Notes under the pieces: generated by a model
The model's input: only the letters and a program-made list of their open reading frames with translations
Database searches by the model: none
Told to the model about the DNA's origin: nothing
Assembly (NCBI GenBank): GCA_934474025.1
Contig: CAKSMF010000001.1
Span: forward strand, 496,001 to 560,000
Reading direction: 5' to 3'
DNA from: an uncultured Ruminococcus sp.
GTDB taxonomy: Bacteria; Bacillota; Clostridia; Oscillospirales; Ruminococcaceae
Length of the DNA: 64,000 nucleotides
Translations under genes and position numbers: made by a program
Part shown: positions 16,135 through 24,318 of the stretch, in pieces
Layout of the letters: each line of letters opens with the position of its first letter
Numbering within the stretch: the stretch's first letter is position 1

Positions 16135-16881
16135 ATGTCTGAAACTTCTAAGATTATTGCCGTTACCTCTGGTAAGGGCGGTACAGGAAAATCAACTATC
16201 TGTGCAGGTCTTGGATATACTCTTGCCAAACAAGGTCATAGAACACTTATTATTGAACTTGATTTCGGTCTTCGCTGTCTGGATATTATGTTTGGTGTAC
16301 AGGATAAAATAGGCTATGATTTGGGGGATGTAATCTCTGGAAAAATGTCAGCACTTGAGGCTTGCTCTAAAGTTCCCATGGCTTCAAATCTGGAACTTTT
16401 ATGTGCTCCGAGAACTCTTACCCCTGTTACTGCTGAACAAATTTATGATATATGCCGTTCAGTTAAAAAATATTATGATTACATAATCATAGATTCTGGA
16501 GCAGGCATAAATTCACATGTATTTGAAATAGTTGAACAAGCTAATCTTATACTTATTGTTTCCACACCTGACCAAGTCTGTATACGTGATGCCTCTTTGA
16601 TGTCGGACGAATTTTATAACAGAGGAAATAAAAGTCAGCGTCTTATTATAAATAAGGTGAGCAAAAAAGTTATAGGAAATTCTCTTGTAAAAAACCTTGA
16701 TGAAATTATTGATAAAGTGGGTGTACAGCTTATAGGGGTTATTCCTGATGATTTTCAGCTTACTCTTGCTACAGGAAAAGGAGACCCTATACCAGTTGAA
16801 TCAGACGCACTTCTTGCATTTGATGCAATCTCAAAAAGATTAAACGGTGATTTCGTGCCACTTACTATAAAGGGAACATAA
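16135..16881 (+). CDS. MinD-like ATPase
   Basis: A 248-residue P-loop ATPase of the MinD/ParA class. It has the deviant Walker A 'SGKGGTGKSTIC' (about 12-23), 'LIIELDFGLRCLDIMFG' matching the switch I region of MinD, and 'YDYIIIDSGAGI' as Walker B. The overall match is to MinD, which positions the division site with MinC. Two reservations apply: no minC or minE gene is nearby, and the protein ends 'LNGDFVPLTIKGT', about 20 residues short of usual MinD, without an evident C-terminal amphipathic membrane-targeting helix. The assignment is therefore to the family only. mgsA follows 40 nt downstream. Confidence 0.78.
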   Translation: MSETSKIIAVTSGKGGTGKSTICAGLGYTLAKQGHRTLIIELDFGLRCLDIMFGVQDKIGYDLGDVISGKMSALEACSKVPMASNLELLCAPRTLTPVTAEQIYDICRSVKKYYDYIIIDSGAGINSHVFEIVEQANLILIVSTPDQVCIRDASLMSDEFYNRGNKSQRLIINKVSKKVIGNSLVKNLDEIIDKVGVQLIGVIPDDFQLTLATGKGDPIPVESDALLAFDAISKRLNGDFVPLTIKGT

Positions 16882-16921
16882 TTACTGAATATAAATCCGT
16901 ACTTGGAGAAAGGATAAAAAA

Positions 16922-17320
16922 ATGAAAATTGCCATTATTGCACATGATGCAAAAAAAGAACTTATGGTACAATTTTGCAGTGCTTATTGCGGAATTCTCT
17001 CTAAACACACATTGATAGCAACTGATACTACTGGAAAACAAGTTAGCGATGCTACCGGTCTTGAAATCAAAAGATGTCTTGGCGGGCAAGGAGGTGCAGA
17101 ACAGATTCTTGCCCTTCTTTCCTGTAATGAAGTTGATGTGCTTTTATTTTTCAGAGACCCGATAAATCCGCATAATGATAATAATGATATTAACCTTTTA
17201 AGACTTTGCGATGTTCATAATGTACCCGTTGCTACTAATATCGCAACTGCTGAAGCCCTTATACTTGCTCTTGAACGTGGCGACCTTGATTGGCGACAAA
17301 TGGGTACTCTTACTATTTGA
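16922..17320 (+). CDS. mgsA: methylglyoxal synthase-like protein
   Basis: A 132-residue MGS-fold protein. 'MKIAIIAHDAKKELMVQF' matches the phosphate-binding His-Asp start, 'ATDTTGKQVSDATGLEI' is the second phosphate loop, and 'FFRDPINPHNDNNDINLLRL' with 'NVPVATNIATAEALI' completes the fold. The family makes methylglyoxal from dihydroxyacetone phosphate. The conserved GG-Asp-QQ loop that carries the catalytic Asp71 of the E. coli enzyme reads GG-Ala-EQ here ('GGQGGAEQILALL'), so activity is uncertain. The ribosome site is AAAGGA. Confidence 0.8.
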   Translation: MKIAIIAHDAKKELMVQFCSAYCGILSKHTLIATDTTGKQVSDATGLEIKRCLGGQGGAEQILALLSCNEVDVLLFFRDPINPHNDNNDINLLRLCDVHNVPVATNIATAEALILALERGDLDWRQMGTLTI

Positions 17321-17330
17321 ACCTTTATAA

Positions 17331-17357
17331 TTGTCCCTGAGGTCAGGGGCAATTTTT
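17331..17357 (+). terminator. intrinsic terminator after mgsA
   Basis: TTGTCCCTGA (17331-17340) pairs with TCAGGGGCAA (17343-17352, one G-U pair), followed by five T. Confidence 0.8.
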
Positions 17358-17415
17358 ATACCCTGAAATATTTTATCAGTTAACATTAATCTGAAAAATG
17401 AATTGCTTTCTGCTA

Positions 17416-17444
17416 TTGACGTGCAAATAAAAACAGAGTATAAT
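17416..17444 (+). promoter_or_regulatory. sigma-A-like promoter of hisS-aspS
   Basis: TTGACG (17416-17421), 17-nt spacer, TATAAT (17439-17444). Only about 37 nt separate it from the hisS ribosome site region, so there is no room for a T-box leader. Confidence 0.85.
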
Positions 17445-17487
17445 ATAAAGGCGTAATGTTATAACAAACAGAAAGGACTTGAATTTT

Positions 17488-18822
17488 ATGTCTATAAATG
17501 TCAAAAGACCCAACGGCACTGAAGACGTTTTGCCAAAAGATGTCAATAAGTGGCACACCGTTGAAAAAATAGCAAGGGAAACTGCTGAAAGTTTTGGTTT
17601 CTCTGAAATCAGAATACCTACTTTTGAAAATACTGAACTTTTTCAGCGTTCTGTAGGCGAAACAACAGACGTTGTACAAAAAGAAATGTATACAGTTATG
17701 GCTAAAGAAACTAAGTTTACACTTCGTCCGGAAGGTACTTCCGGTACTATTCGTGCAATGTTGCAGAATGGTCTTCTTAATGAGGCACTTCCGCAGAGAG
17801 TGTATTATATACTTTCATGTTTTCGTCATGAACGTCCGCAAGCCGGAAGACTTAGAGAATTTCACCAATTCGGTCTTGAAATGGCTGGAAGTCCTGCACC
17901 GTCAGCAGATGCAGAAGTAATTTCACTTGCTAAAAATATTCTTGACCGTCTTGGAATTAAAAATATTGAACTTTATATAAATTCAATCGGCTGTCCTACT
18001 TGTCGTGCAAAATATCATGAAGCATTAAGAAATTATTTTGACAGCCGTAAGGACAAGCTTTGTGATACTTGTCTTGACCGTCTTGTAAAAAATCCTATGC
18101 GTATTCTTGACTGTAAAAGTCCAATCTGTCAGGAAGTTGCAAAAGATGCACCTGTGATTCTTGATTACCTTTGTGAAGAATGCAGTGAACATTTTGAAAA
18201 ATTAAAGAAATATCTTGAAAATCTCAAAATAGATTATAAAGTAAATCCTAAAATTGTAAGAGGTCTTGACTATTATACAAAAACTGTTTTTGAATTTGTT
18301 ACTACTGAAATAGGTGCTCAGGGAACTGTTTGCGGTGGCGGACGTTATGACGGTCTTATAGAACAGTTAGGCGGTCAGAAAGTTCCTGCATTAGGCTTTG
18401 CAATGGGTATTGAAAGACTTCTTCTTGTTATGGAAAAGCAAAACTGCGAGTTTATAGAATCAAGAAAATGCGATATTTATTTTGCATCTATGGGAGATTC
18501 TGCTCTTGAAAAGGCTATGACTATTTCTCACGAACTCAGAGAATTTGGATACCATGCAGAATTTGACCTTATCGGACGTGGATTGAAAGCTCAAATGAAG
18601 TATGCTAATAAAATTGGTGCATTATTTACTGTTGTAATAGGTGATAATGAAATCGAAACCAACGCTGTAAAAATTAAAGATATGGAAACAGGTTCAGAAG
18701 TTGAAGTATCTCTTGATAACAAGTTCAGAGCAAATTTTGAATCTTTATACTTCAATAAGATGATGAATTGTCTGGAAGATGATGAAATGCTTAATAATCT
18801 TAAAAACGGGGAGAATAAGTAA
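17488..18822 (+). CDS. hisS: histidyl-tRNA synthetase
   Basis: A class II aminoacyl-tRNA synthetase charging tRNA-His. The 444-residue protein starts 'SINVKRPNGTEDVLP'. Class II motif 2 lies in 'CFRHERPQAGRLREFHQFG' (about 113-131), the HisRS-specific 'RGLDYYTKTVFEF' near residue 255, 'CGGGRYDGLIEQLGG' follows, and motif 3 is 'ALGFAMGIERL'. The ATG at 17488 is chosen on GAAAGGA; a TTG nine nt earlier is less well placed. aspS follows 2 nt after the stop, the common hisS-aspS pair of Firmicutes. Confidence 0.97.
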   Translation: MSINVKRPNGTEDVLPKDVNKWHTVEKIARETAESFGFSEIRIPTFENTELFQRSVGETTDVVQKEMYTVMAKETKFTLRPEGTSGTIRAMLQNGLLNEALPQRVYYILSCFRHERPQAGRLREFHQFGLEMAGSPAPSADAEVISLAKNILDRLGIKNIELYINSIGCPTCRAKYHEALRNYFDSRKDKLCDTCLDRLVKNPMRILDCKSPICQEVAKDAPVILDYLCEECSEHFEKLKKYLENLKIDYKVNPKIVRGLDYYTKTVFEFVTTEIGAQGTVCGGGRYDGLIEQLGGQKVPALGFAMGIERLLLVMEKQNCEFIESRKCDIYFASMGDSALEKAMTISHELREFGYHAEFDLIGRGLKAQMKYANKIGALFTVVIGDNEIETNAVKIKDMETGSEVEVSLDNKFRANFESLYFNKMMNCLEDDEMLNNLKNGENK

Positions 18823-18824
18823 TT

Positions 18825-20600
18825 ATGGCAGATAGTATGAAAGGTCTTAAACGTACTCACTATTGCGGAGAAGTTACAGAAGTAGGTCAGGAAGTAGTAG
18901 TAGGCGGATTTGTTGACAGAATCAGAAACAAAGGCGGAGTTATTTTCATTGTTCTTAGAGACAGAACAGGTATTGTACAGTTGCTTTTCAATGATAAAAG
19001 TAATCCTGAAATATTTGAAAAAGCTTCTTCATGCCGTGGAGAATATGTTCTCATGGCTAAAGGCAAGGTTTGCGAACGTGAAAGCAAAAACTATAAGATA
19101 AAAACAGGTCTTGTTGAAATTTTTGTTGACGATTTACGCATACTTGCAAAAGCTCAGACACCTCCTTTTGAAATAGTAAGCGATTCTAATGTTAATGAAG
19201 AATTACGTCTTAAATATCGTTTTCTTGACCTCAGACGTGAACCGCTTCAGAAAAACATTATAATGCGTCATGAAATTACCAAGGCTACAAGAGAATACTT
19301 TTATGAAAATGGATTCCTTGAAATAGAAACTCCTATGATGATGAAATCCACTCCAGAGGGGGCAAGAGATTATCTTATTCCTTCAAGAGTACATCAAGGT
19401 AAATTTTATGCACTTCCGCAGTCACCGCAGATTTATAAACAATTGCTTATGATTGCCGGTTATGACAGATATATTCAGCTTGCACGTTGTTTCAGAGATG
19501 AGGATTTACGTGCTGACAGACAGCCGGAATTTACTCAGATAGATTTGGAAATGTCTTTTGTTGATGCAGAAGATATTCAGGAATGCGTTGAGGGCTTTGT
19601 ACAGAGAGTATTCAAGAAAGTTATAGATGTTGATATTCCGTTGCCACTTCCGAGACTTACTTTTGCAGATGCTATGAACCGTTATGGTTCTGATAAACCT
19701 GATACAAGATTCGGTTTTGAGATACAGGATATTTCCGAAAATGTCAAGGATATTGATTTTGTTGTATTCCAGAATGCTTTAAATGACGGTGGTTCAGTAC
19801 GTGCTATAAATGTAAAGAACGGTGCAGGAACTTATACAAGAAAAGAAATTGATAAGCTTGTTGAACACGCTAAGGGTATTGGTGCAAAAGGTCTTGCATA
19901 TATTCGCTGGGCTGATGAACCTAACTGTTCGTTTAAGAAGTTCCTCAAAGACGGCGAACTTGAAAGCATTTGTAACGCTGTCGGAGCAGAAAAAGGCGAC
20001 CTTGTACTTATTTGTGCCGATAAAAATAAAGTTGTCCTTTCTACACTTGGTGCAATACGTCTTATTTGCGGAAAAAGACTGAATGTTATTCCGGAAGACA
20101 AGTATAATTTCCTTTGGATTACTGAAATGCCATTCTTTGAATATGATGAAGAAAATAATACATGGGTTGCAGCACATCACCCATTTACAATGCCTATGGA
20201 AGAATGCCTTGAATATCTTGATACTAATCCTGAAAAAGTTCGTGCAAAAGCTTGGGATTTGGTTCTCAATGGTACAGAACTTTCAAGCGGTTCAATGCGT
20301 ATTACTGATTTTGAGTTACAACAAAAAATGTTTGAGGCTCTCGGCATGACTGATGAGGAAATTCAGGCTAAATTCGGATTCCTTGTTGATGCATACCGCT
20401 ATGGTGCTCCTCCGCACGGTGGTATGGGAATAGGTCTTGACCGTCTCGCAATGATTATGTGTAAAGCAGATAGTTTGCGTGATGTAACAGCATTTCCGAA
20501 AGTTCAGAATGCAAGTGAGTTAATGTCTGAGTGTCCGTCTGCTGTTGATGATGAAAGCCTTTCTGTACTTGGAATAAAAGTAGATATCAAAGAAGATTAA
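18825..20600 (+). CDS. aspS: aspartyl-tRNA synthetase
   Basis: A class II synthetase of 591 residues with the bacterial layout: N-terminal OB-fold anticodon-binding domain ('GGFVDRIRNKGGVIFIVLRD'), catalytic domain with motif 2 'ARCFRDEDLRADRQPEFTQI', a bacterial GAD insertion domain (about 300-415), and motif 3 'GAPPHGGMGIGLDRLAMIM'. It is translated right after hisS. Whether it also charges tRNA-Asn cannot be decided from this window. Confidence 0.97.
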   Translation: MADSMKGLKRTHYCGEVTEVGQEVVVGGFVDRIRNKGGVIFIVLRDRTGIVQLLFNDKSNPEIFEKASSCRGEYVLMAKGKVCERESKNYKIKTGLVEIFVDDLRILAKAQTPPFEIVSDSNVNEELRLKYRFLDLRREPLQKNIIMRHEITKATREYFYENGFLEIETPMMMKSTPEGARDYLIPSRVHQGKFYALPQSPQIYKQLLMIAGYDRYIQLARCFRDEDLRADRQPEFTQIDLEMSFVDAEDIQECVEGFVQRVFKKVIDVDIPLPLPRLTFADAMNRYGSDKPDTRFGFEIQDISENVKDIDFVVFQNALNDGGSVRAINVKNGAGTYTRKEIDKLVEHAKGIGAKGLAYIRWADEPNCSFKKFLKDGELESICNAVGAEKGDLVLICADKNKVVLSTLGAIRLICGKRLNVIPEDKYNFLWITEMPFFEYDEENNTWVAAHHPFTMPMEECLEYLDTNPEKVRAKAWDLVLNGTELSSGSMRITDFELQQKMFEALGMTDEEIQAKFGFLVDAYRYGAPPHGGMGIGLDRLAMIMCKADSLRDVTAFPKVQNASELMSECPSAVDDESLSVLGIKVDIKED

Positions 20601-20633
20601 TTTTTAACAAATTATTAATTTTTAGAAAATCTA

Positions 20634-20662
20634 TTGACAAATTTATAATTACATGATATAAT
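20634..20662 (+). promoter_or_regulatory. promoter of the tandem-hairpin RNA
   Basis: TTGACA (20634-20639), 17-nt spacer, TATAAT (20657-20662). The predicted transcript start is about 25 nt before the first hairpin. A second, equally strong promoter lies about 220 nt downstream, immediately before the V-ATPase operon. Confidence 0.88.
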
Positions 20663-20668
20663 TTACTT

Positions 20669-20850
20669 GTAATTTGAATATGACATCAATGGGAGCTGTC
20701 TGTAGGATATGCTCCCTTTATGTTTTGTTGAGTCAAACTGTATAATTACTTTTAAACTGAATATAATTTTAATGGGAGCTGTCTGTAGGATACGCTCCCT
20801 TTATGCTTACAGAAAAGAAAAAATGAATTTTAGACATTTTTTTATTGAAA
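20669..20850 (+). ncRNA. candidate structured RNA with two tandem hairpins
   Basis: Two copies of a 35-nt element lie 83 nt apart. Each has stem GGGAGC / GCTCCC (20691-20696 with 20711-20716; 20774-20779 with 20794-20799) closing a 14-nt loop TGTCTGTAGGATAY, and each is preceded by AAT and followed by TTTATG. The copies differ at a single loop base, whereas sequence between them is unrelated apart from TGAATAT just upstream of each. There is no credible ORF. The RNA is transcribed from its own promoter, in the direction of the V-ATPase operon. The 3' end is not defined; the coordinates given are approximate. Confidence 0.6.
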
Positions 20851-20855
20851 AAGTA

Positions 20856-20884
20856 TTGACAAATCATTTTTAATTTGATATAAT
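20856..20884 (+). promoter_or_regulatory. promoter of V-type ATPase operon
   Basis: TTGACA (20856-20861), 17-nt spacer, TATAAT (20879-20884), about 42 nt before the first structural gene. Confidence 0.88.
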
Positions 20885-20888
20885 ATTG

Positions 20889-20909
20889 AAAATGACTGAT
20901 GGTCATTTT
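20889..20909 (+). promoter_or_regulatory. 8-bp inverted repeat at the transcription start of the V-ATPase operon
   Basis: AAAATGAC (20889-20896), loop TGATG, GTCATTTT (20902-20909). It falls at the expected +1 of the V-ATPase promoter, just before AAGGAGG. It could be an operator or a 5' hairpin stabilising the mRNA. Confidence 0.55.
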
Positions 20910-20925
20910 GAAGGAGGTGAATCTT

Positions 20926-21234
20926 ATGGCATCAGATGCAGTAAAAAAAATTCTTTCTGCTGAAAGTGCATTTAACCGTAGTATTTCTGATACTCACAAG
21001 ACTGCTGACGAAATTATAAAAGAAGCAGAAAAATATTCAGGAGTCGCTGTTCAGAAAAGAATCACTCAGGCTTCACATGAAGTTGATAAGGTTCGTTCAG
21101 ATTATATGGAAAAAATTGATGTTCATTCAAGACAGTCTGACACTGATTGTGATAAAAAAATTGCGGAAATCCGCTTGCTTGCAGAAAAAAATATGGACAA
21201 TGCAGTAAATGCAGTAATAAGAGAGTTTTTCTGA
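20926..21234 (+). CDS. V-type ATPase peripheral-stalk subunit G/H
   Basis: A 102-residue, highly charged and probably coiled-coil protein ('AVKKILSAESAFNRSISDTH', 'HEVDKVRSDYMEKID') in the position and size class of the small stalk subunit of V/A-type ATPases, which pairs with subunit E. The start at 20926 follows a very strong AAGGAGGTGA. It is the first gene of the nine-gene operon. The small stalk subunits diverge quickly, so the identification rests on operon position, size and coiled-coil character. Confidence 0.75.
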   Translation: MASDAVKKILSAESAFNRSISDTHKTADEIIKEAEKYSGVAVQKRITQASHEVDKVRSDYMEKIDVHSRQSDTDCDKKIAEIRLLAEKNMDNAVNAVIREFF

Positions 21235-21264
21235 TGAAAAATTCTTAAAGGAGAGTGATATAAA

Positions 21265-23232
21265 TTGGCAAAACTTAAAATGAAAAAGGTTGAACTTATT
21301 GCACTTCTTACCGATAGCAAAAAAATTATTGAATTTCTGCAAAGGCGTGGCGTTGTTGAGATTTCCAGCAATGACGATGAAGAACTTGATACCACAAATG
21401 TTACGGCAATTGTCGGAGAGTTTGAAAAGTTCAGAAGCACTGTTGCTGAAGCATTAGAAATACTGAACAAATATTCGCCGGAAAAAAAGCCTGTAACAGA
21501 AATGTTTGAAAGTCGTACAGAAGTAAATATTGATACTTTGGATAATCCCGATTTTCGTCTGGAAAAAACGCTTTCTATTGCTAATGAGATTGTAAGAAGC
21601 AATCAGGAAATTGCTGAAATAGAAAAAAATATTTCACAGATTGATGTTAAATGCGATATCCTTAAACAATGGAAAAATCTTGATATTCCTATGAACTTCA
21701 AAGGAACTTCAATGACTTCTGCATTTATTGGTACTGTACCTTTCAGTATTACCGAAGATTTTATAAATTTATTTCCGAATGGTTCTTACATGGAAATAAT
21801 TTCGCAATCCAAAGAACAGACCAATTTATTCATTGTATGTGTAAACGATATTGTTGACGAAATAAGAGATTTATTACATCAGAATTCATTTAATTCTATT
21901 TCTGAACCGGAAAATAATACTCCGTCAGAAGTAATTGAACGTTGCAGAAATGAACGCTTATCATATGAAAATCGCCGTTCAGAACTTCAGAAGCATATAA
22001 AAGATTTATCCGAACACAGAAAAAAACTTGAAATTTCAGCAGATTATCTTCAAATGCGTAAGGATAAATATAATGCTTTCAGTTCACTTGGATTTACAGA
22101 AAAAACATTTGTGTTGAATGGTTATATTCCGGAAAAATATGTTAATTCGCTCCGTGAAGAACTTGAAAAGAAATTTACAGTATATGTTGATTTCACAGAA
22201 CCTCCGGAAGATGAAGAAGTTCCGGTATTACTCGAAAACAGTAAGTTTTCTGCACCAGTTGAAGGTATTACAAAAATGTATTCAATGCCGTCTAAATCAG
22301 ATGTTGACCCAACACCAGTTATGTCATTTTTCTATTATCTGTTTTTCGGAATGATGTTGTCGGACGCTGGCTATGGATTACTGATGCTTATAGGAACAAC
22401 AATTATATTGAAAAAGTTCAAGCTTGACAATACAATGAAAAAAACTATGACAATGTTCAGAAACTGTGGTGTTTCAACTCTTATATGGGGAGCATTGTTT
22501 GGTAGCTGGTTCGGAGATATAGTTCAGGTTGTCGGACGTGAATATTTCGGAAAAGAAATCGGCAGTATAGCATTATGGTTTCAGCCACTCGATGACCCTA
22601 TTAAACTTTTGCTTTATTCATTTGCCCTTGGTATACTTCATCTGTTTCTTGGTGTCGGAGTTTCGTTTAAAATGTCATGGGACGACGGAAGAAAACTTGA
22701 CGCAATTCTTGATACAGTACCCGTTTATCTCACAATTTTAGGCGTTGCTCCACTTGCCGCAAGTATATTGACTGATGTTCCGTCAATACTCAAGACAATC
22801 GGAACTTATCTGTTGATAGCTGGTGTAGTATTGATAGTATTGACTTCCGGACGCAGTTCAAAGTCTATTTTTGGAAAGTTTTTCGGCGGTCTTTATGCAC
22901 TTTACAATACGGCAACAGGTTATTTAAGTGATATACTTTCATATTCAAGATTGCTTGCCCTTGGTCTTGCGACAGGAAGCATAGCAAGCGTTATAAATCT
23001 TATTGGTACTATGCCCGAAAATATGATAGTCAAAACTATTTTACTGGTTGTAGTCTTTATAGTAGGACACACCGCAAATTTAGCTATCAACCTTTTAGGT
23101 GCATATGTTCATACGGACAGGCTACAGTTTGTTGAACTGTTCGGTAAATTCTATACAGGCGGAGGACGTGAATTTAATCCGTTCGCTATAAATACAAAAT
23201 ACATTACTTTCAAGGAGGAAATTTCAAAATGA
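21265..23232 (+). CDS. ntpI: V-type ATPase subunit I (a-type membrane subunit)
   Basis: A 655-residue subunit that forms the stator half-channels next to the rotor ring. The cytoplasmic N-terminal half is helical and charged. The C-terminal half has about seven membrane segments, starting 'MSFFYYLFFGMMLSDAGYGL' and including 'YLSDILSYSRLLALGLATGS', with the essential Arg of the half-channel, and 'GHTANLAINLLGAYVHTDRL'. A TTG start at 21265 is preferred because AAAGGAGAG lies about 8 nt upstream; the first in-frame ATG, at 21280, would be about 23 nt away. Confidence 0.93.
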   Translation: MAKLKMKKVELIALLTDSKKIIEFLQRRGVVEISSNDDEELDTTNVTAIVGEFEKFRSTVAEALEILNKYSPEKKPVTEMFESRTEVNIDTLDNPDFRLEKTLSIANEIVRSNQEIAEIEKNISQIDVKCDILKQWKNLDIPMNFKGTSMTSAFIGTVPFSITEDFINLFPNGSYMEIISQSKEQTNLFIVCVNDIVDEIRDLLHQNSFNSISEPENNTPSEVIERCRNERLSYENRRSELQKHIKDLSEHRKKLEISADYLQMRKDKYNAFSSLGFTEKTFVLNGYIPEKYVNSLREELEKKFTVYVDFTEPPEDEEVPVLLENSKFSAPVEGITKMYSMPSKSDVDPTPVMSFFYYLFFGMMLSDAGYGLLMLIGTTIILKKFKLDNTMKKTMTMFRNCGVSTLIWGALFGSWFGDIVQVVGREYFGKEIGSIALWFQPLDDPIKLLLYSFALGILHLFLGVGVSFKMSWDDGRKLDAILDTVPVYLTILGVAPLAASILTDVPSILKTIGTYLLIAGVVLIVLTSGRSSKSIFGKFFGGLYALYNTATGYLSDILSYSRLLALGLATGSIASVINLIGTMPENMIVKTILLVVVFIVGHTANLAINLLGAYVHTDRLQFVELFGKFYTGGGREFNPFAINTKYITFKEEISK

Positions 23233-23705
23233 ACAGTATAGGATTAGCTTTAGCAATTTTTGGTGCGGCTTGTGCAGCACTTTTCGCAGGTATAGGCTCT
23301 GCAAAGGGCGTAGGACTCGTTGGTGAGGCTGCTGCCGGTGTAGTTTCGGTCGACCCGAATAAATTCAGTAAAGTGCTTATTTTACAGCTTCTTCCGGGTA
23401 CACAGGGACTTTATGGACTTCTTACTGCTATACTTCTTCTTAGCAGAATCGGTGTTATTGGCGGTAATGCTGTTGACCTCACATTATCTCAGGGACTTAT
23501 GTTTTTTGCAGCTGCTCTCCCTATTGCAATTGTAGGACTTTTTTCAGGTATATCACAGGGTCGTACAGCCGCAGCCAGTGTGGGAATTACTGCAAAAAAA
23601 CCTGACCACAACGGAAAAGGTATCATTATGGCAGCAATGGTTGAAACTTATGCAATCCTTGCACTTCTTATTTCAATACTTCTTATCTATAACATTGCTA
23701 TATAA
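23229..23705 (+). CDS. ntpK: V-type ATPase rotor subunit K, with Na+-binding residues
   Basis: A 158-residue tandem-hairpin proteolipid with four membrane helices that forms the rotor ring. The residues that bind Na+ in Enterococcus hirae NtpK appear at matching places: Leu55, Thr58 and Gln59 in 'LLPGTQGLYG', Gln110 in 'FSGISQGRTAA' and Glu139 in 'MAAMVETYAIL'. This suggests a Na+-coupled rather than H+-coupled enzyme, an inference from the ligand set. Its ATG overlaps the ntpI stop (ATGA), with AAGGAGG upstream. Confidence 0.95.
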   Translation: MNSIGLALAIFGAACAALFAGIGSAKGVGLVGEAAAGVVSVDPNKFSKVLILQLLPGTQGLYGLLTAILLLSRIGVIGGNAVDLTLSQGLMFFAAALPIAIVGLFSGISQGRTAAASVGITAKKPDHNGKGIIMAAMVETYAILALLISILLIYNIAI

Positions 23706-23717
23706 GGAGGAGGACAA

Positions 23718-24314
23718 ATGTCAGGAATTGACAGCATTCTGAATGTTATCAGCAATGAACAGAAAATTGCTGAAAATGATATAATACATTCAGCAGAAGA
23801 AAAAGCCAAAGAAATTGAAGCAGACGGCAATTTGAAAGCTGAAAAGGCTTACGGTGAATATATGAAAAAAGCCCTTGAAAAAGCTGAAATCGATTACAAA
23901 AATGCCTGTAGTTCAATTGACTCCGAAAATAAGCGTAAAGTTCTTAGATGCCGTATTGAACTTATAGAAACGGCAACACAAAAAGTTCTTGAAAAAATTT
24001 CAGCACTTCCGGATAATGAATACTTTGAAATGATTATGAGAATTGCTGTGCAAAAAATTCGTATGGGTAACGGTGAATTTTATTTTGGTAAAAAAGACCT
24101 CACAAGAATGCCGGCGGATTTTCCGGAAAAGCTTTCAGTTCACGCAAAGAAAGTCGGAGGAACAGTTAAAGTTTCCGAAACTCCGGCGGATATTGAAAAT
24201 GGCTTTATACTAGTGTATGGTCTGATTTCTGAAAACTGTACATTTAAAGCTATAATTGAAGCCGAAAAAGACGGCATACGTGATATTCTCGCAAAAGAAT
24301 TGTTTGGCAGGTGA
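23718..24314 (+). CDS. ntpE: V-type ATPase peripheral-stalk subunit E
   Basis: A 198-residue subunit linking the catalytic head to the membrane stator. The N-terminal half is a long charged helix ('EEKAKEIEADGNLKAEKAYG') expected to coil with the G/H subunit; the C-terminal half is a small mixed alpha/beta domain ending 'GIRDILAKELFGR', typical of the subunit. AGGAGG lies 7 nt before the ATG. Gene order (I-K-E-C-F-A-B-D) matches known operons. Confidence 0.85.
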   Translation: MSGIDSILNVISNEQKIAENDIIHSAEEKAKEIEADGNLKAEKAYGEYMKKALEKAEIDYKNACSSIDSENKRKVLRCRIELIETATQKVLEKISALPDNEYFEMIMRIAVQKIRMGNGEFYFGKKDLTRMPADFPEKLSVHAKKVGGTVKVSETPADIENGFILVYGLISENCTFKAIIEAEKDGIRDILAKELFGR

Positions 24315-24318
24315 TTGC

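Noticed and set aside
17358..17487. T-box leader for hisS-aspS
   Set aside because: The promoter lies too close to the start codon for a T-box, and no terminator or TGGNACC-like sequence is present.
20697..20793. Interpretation of the tandem hairpins as ordinary terminators
   Set aside because: The stems are only 6 bp, are not followed by a T-run, and the loop sequence is conserved, which terminators do not require.
20697..20793. Guanidine-II (mini-ykkC) riboswitch
   Set aside because: That class has two hairpins but with short ACGR loops, which are absent here.
24256..24318. Longer V-ATPase subunit C starting inside subunit E
   Set aside because: No ribosome site; ATG at 24319 just after the subunit E stop fits the family start.
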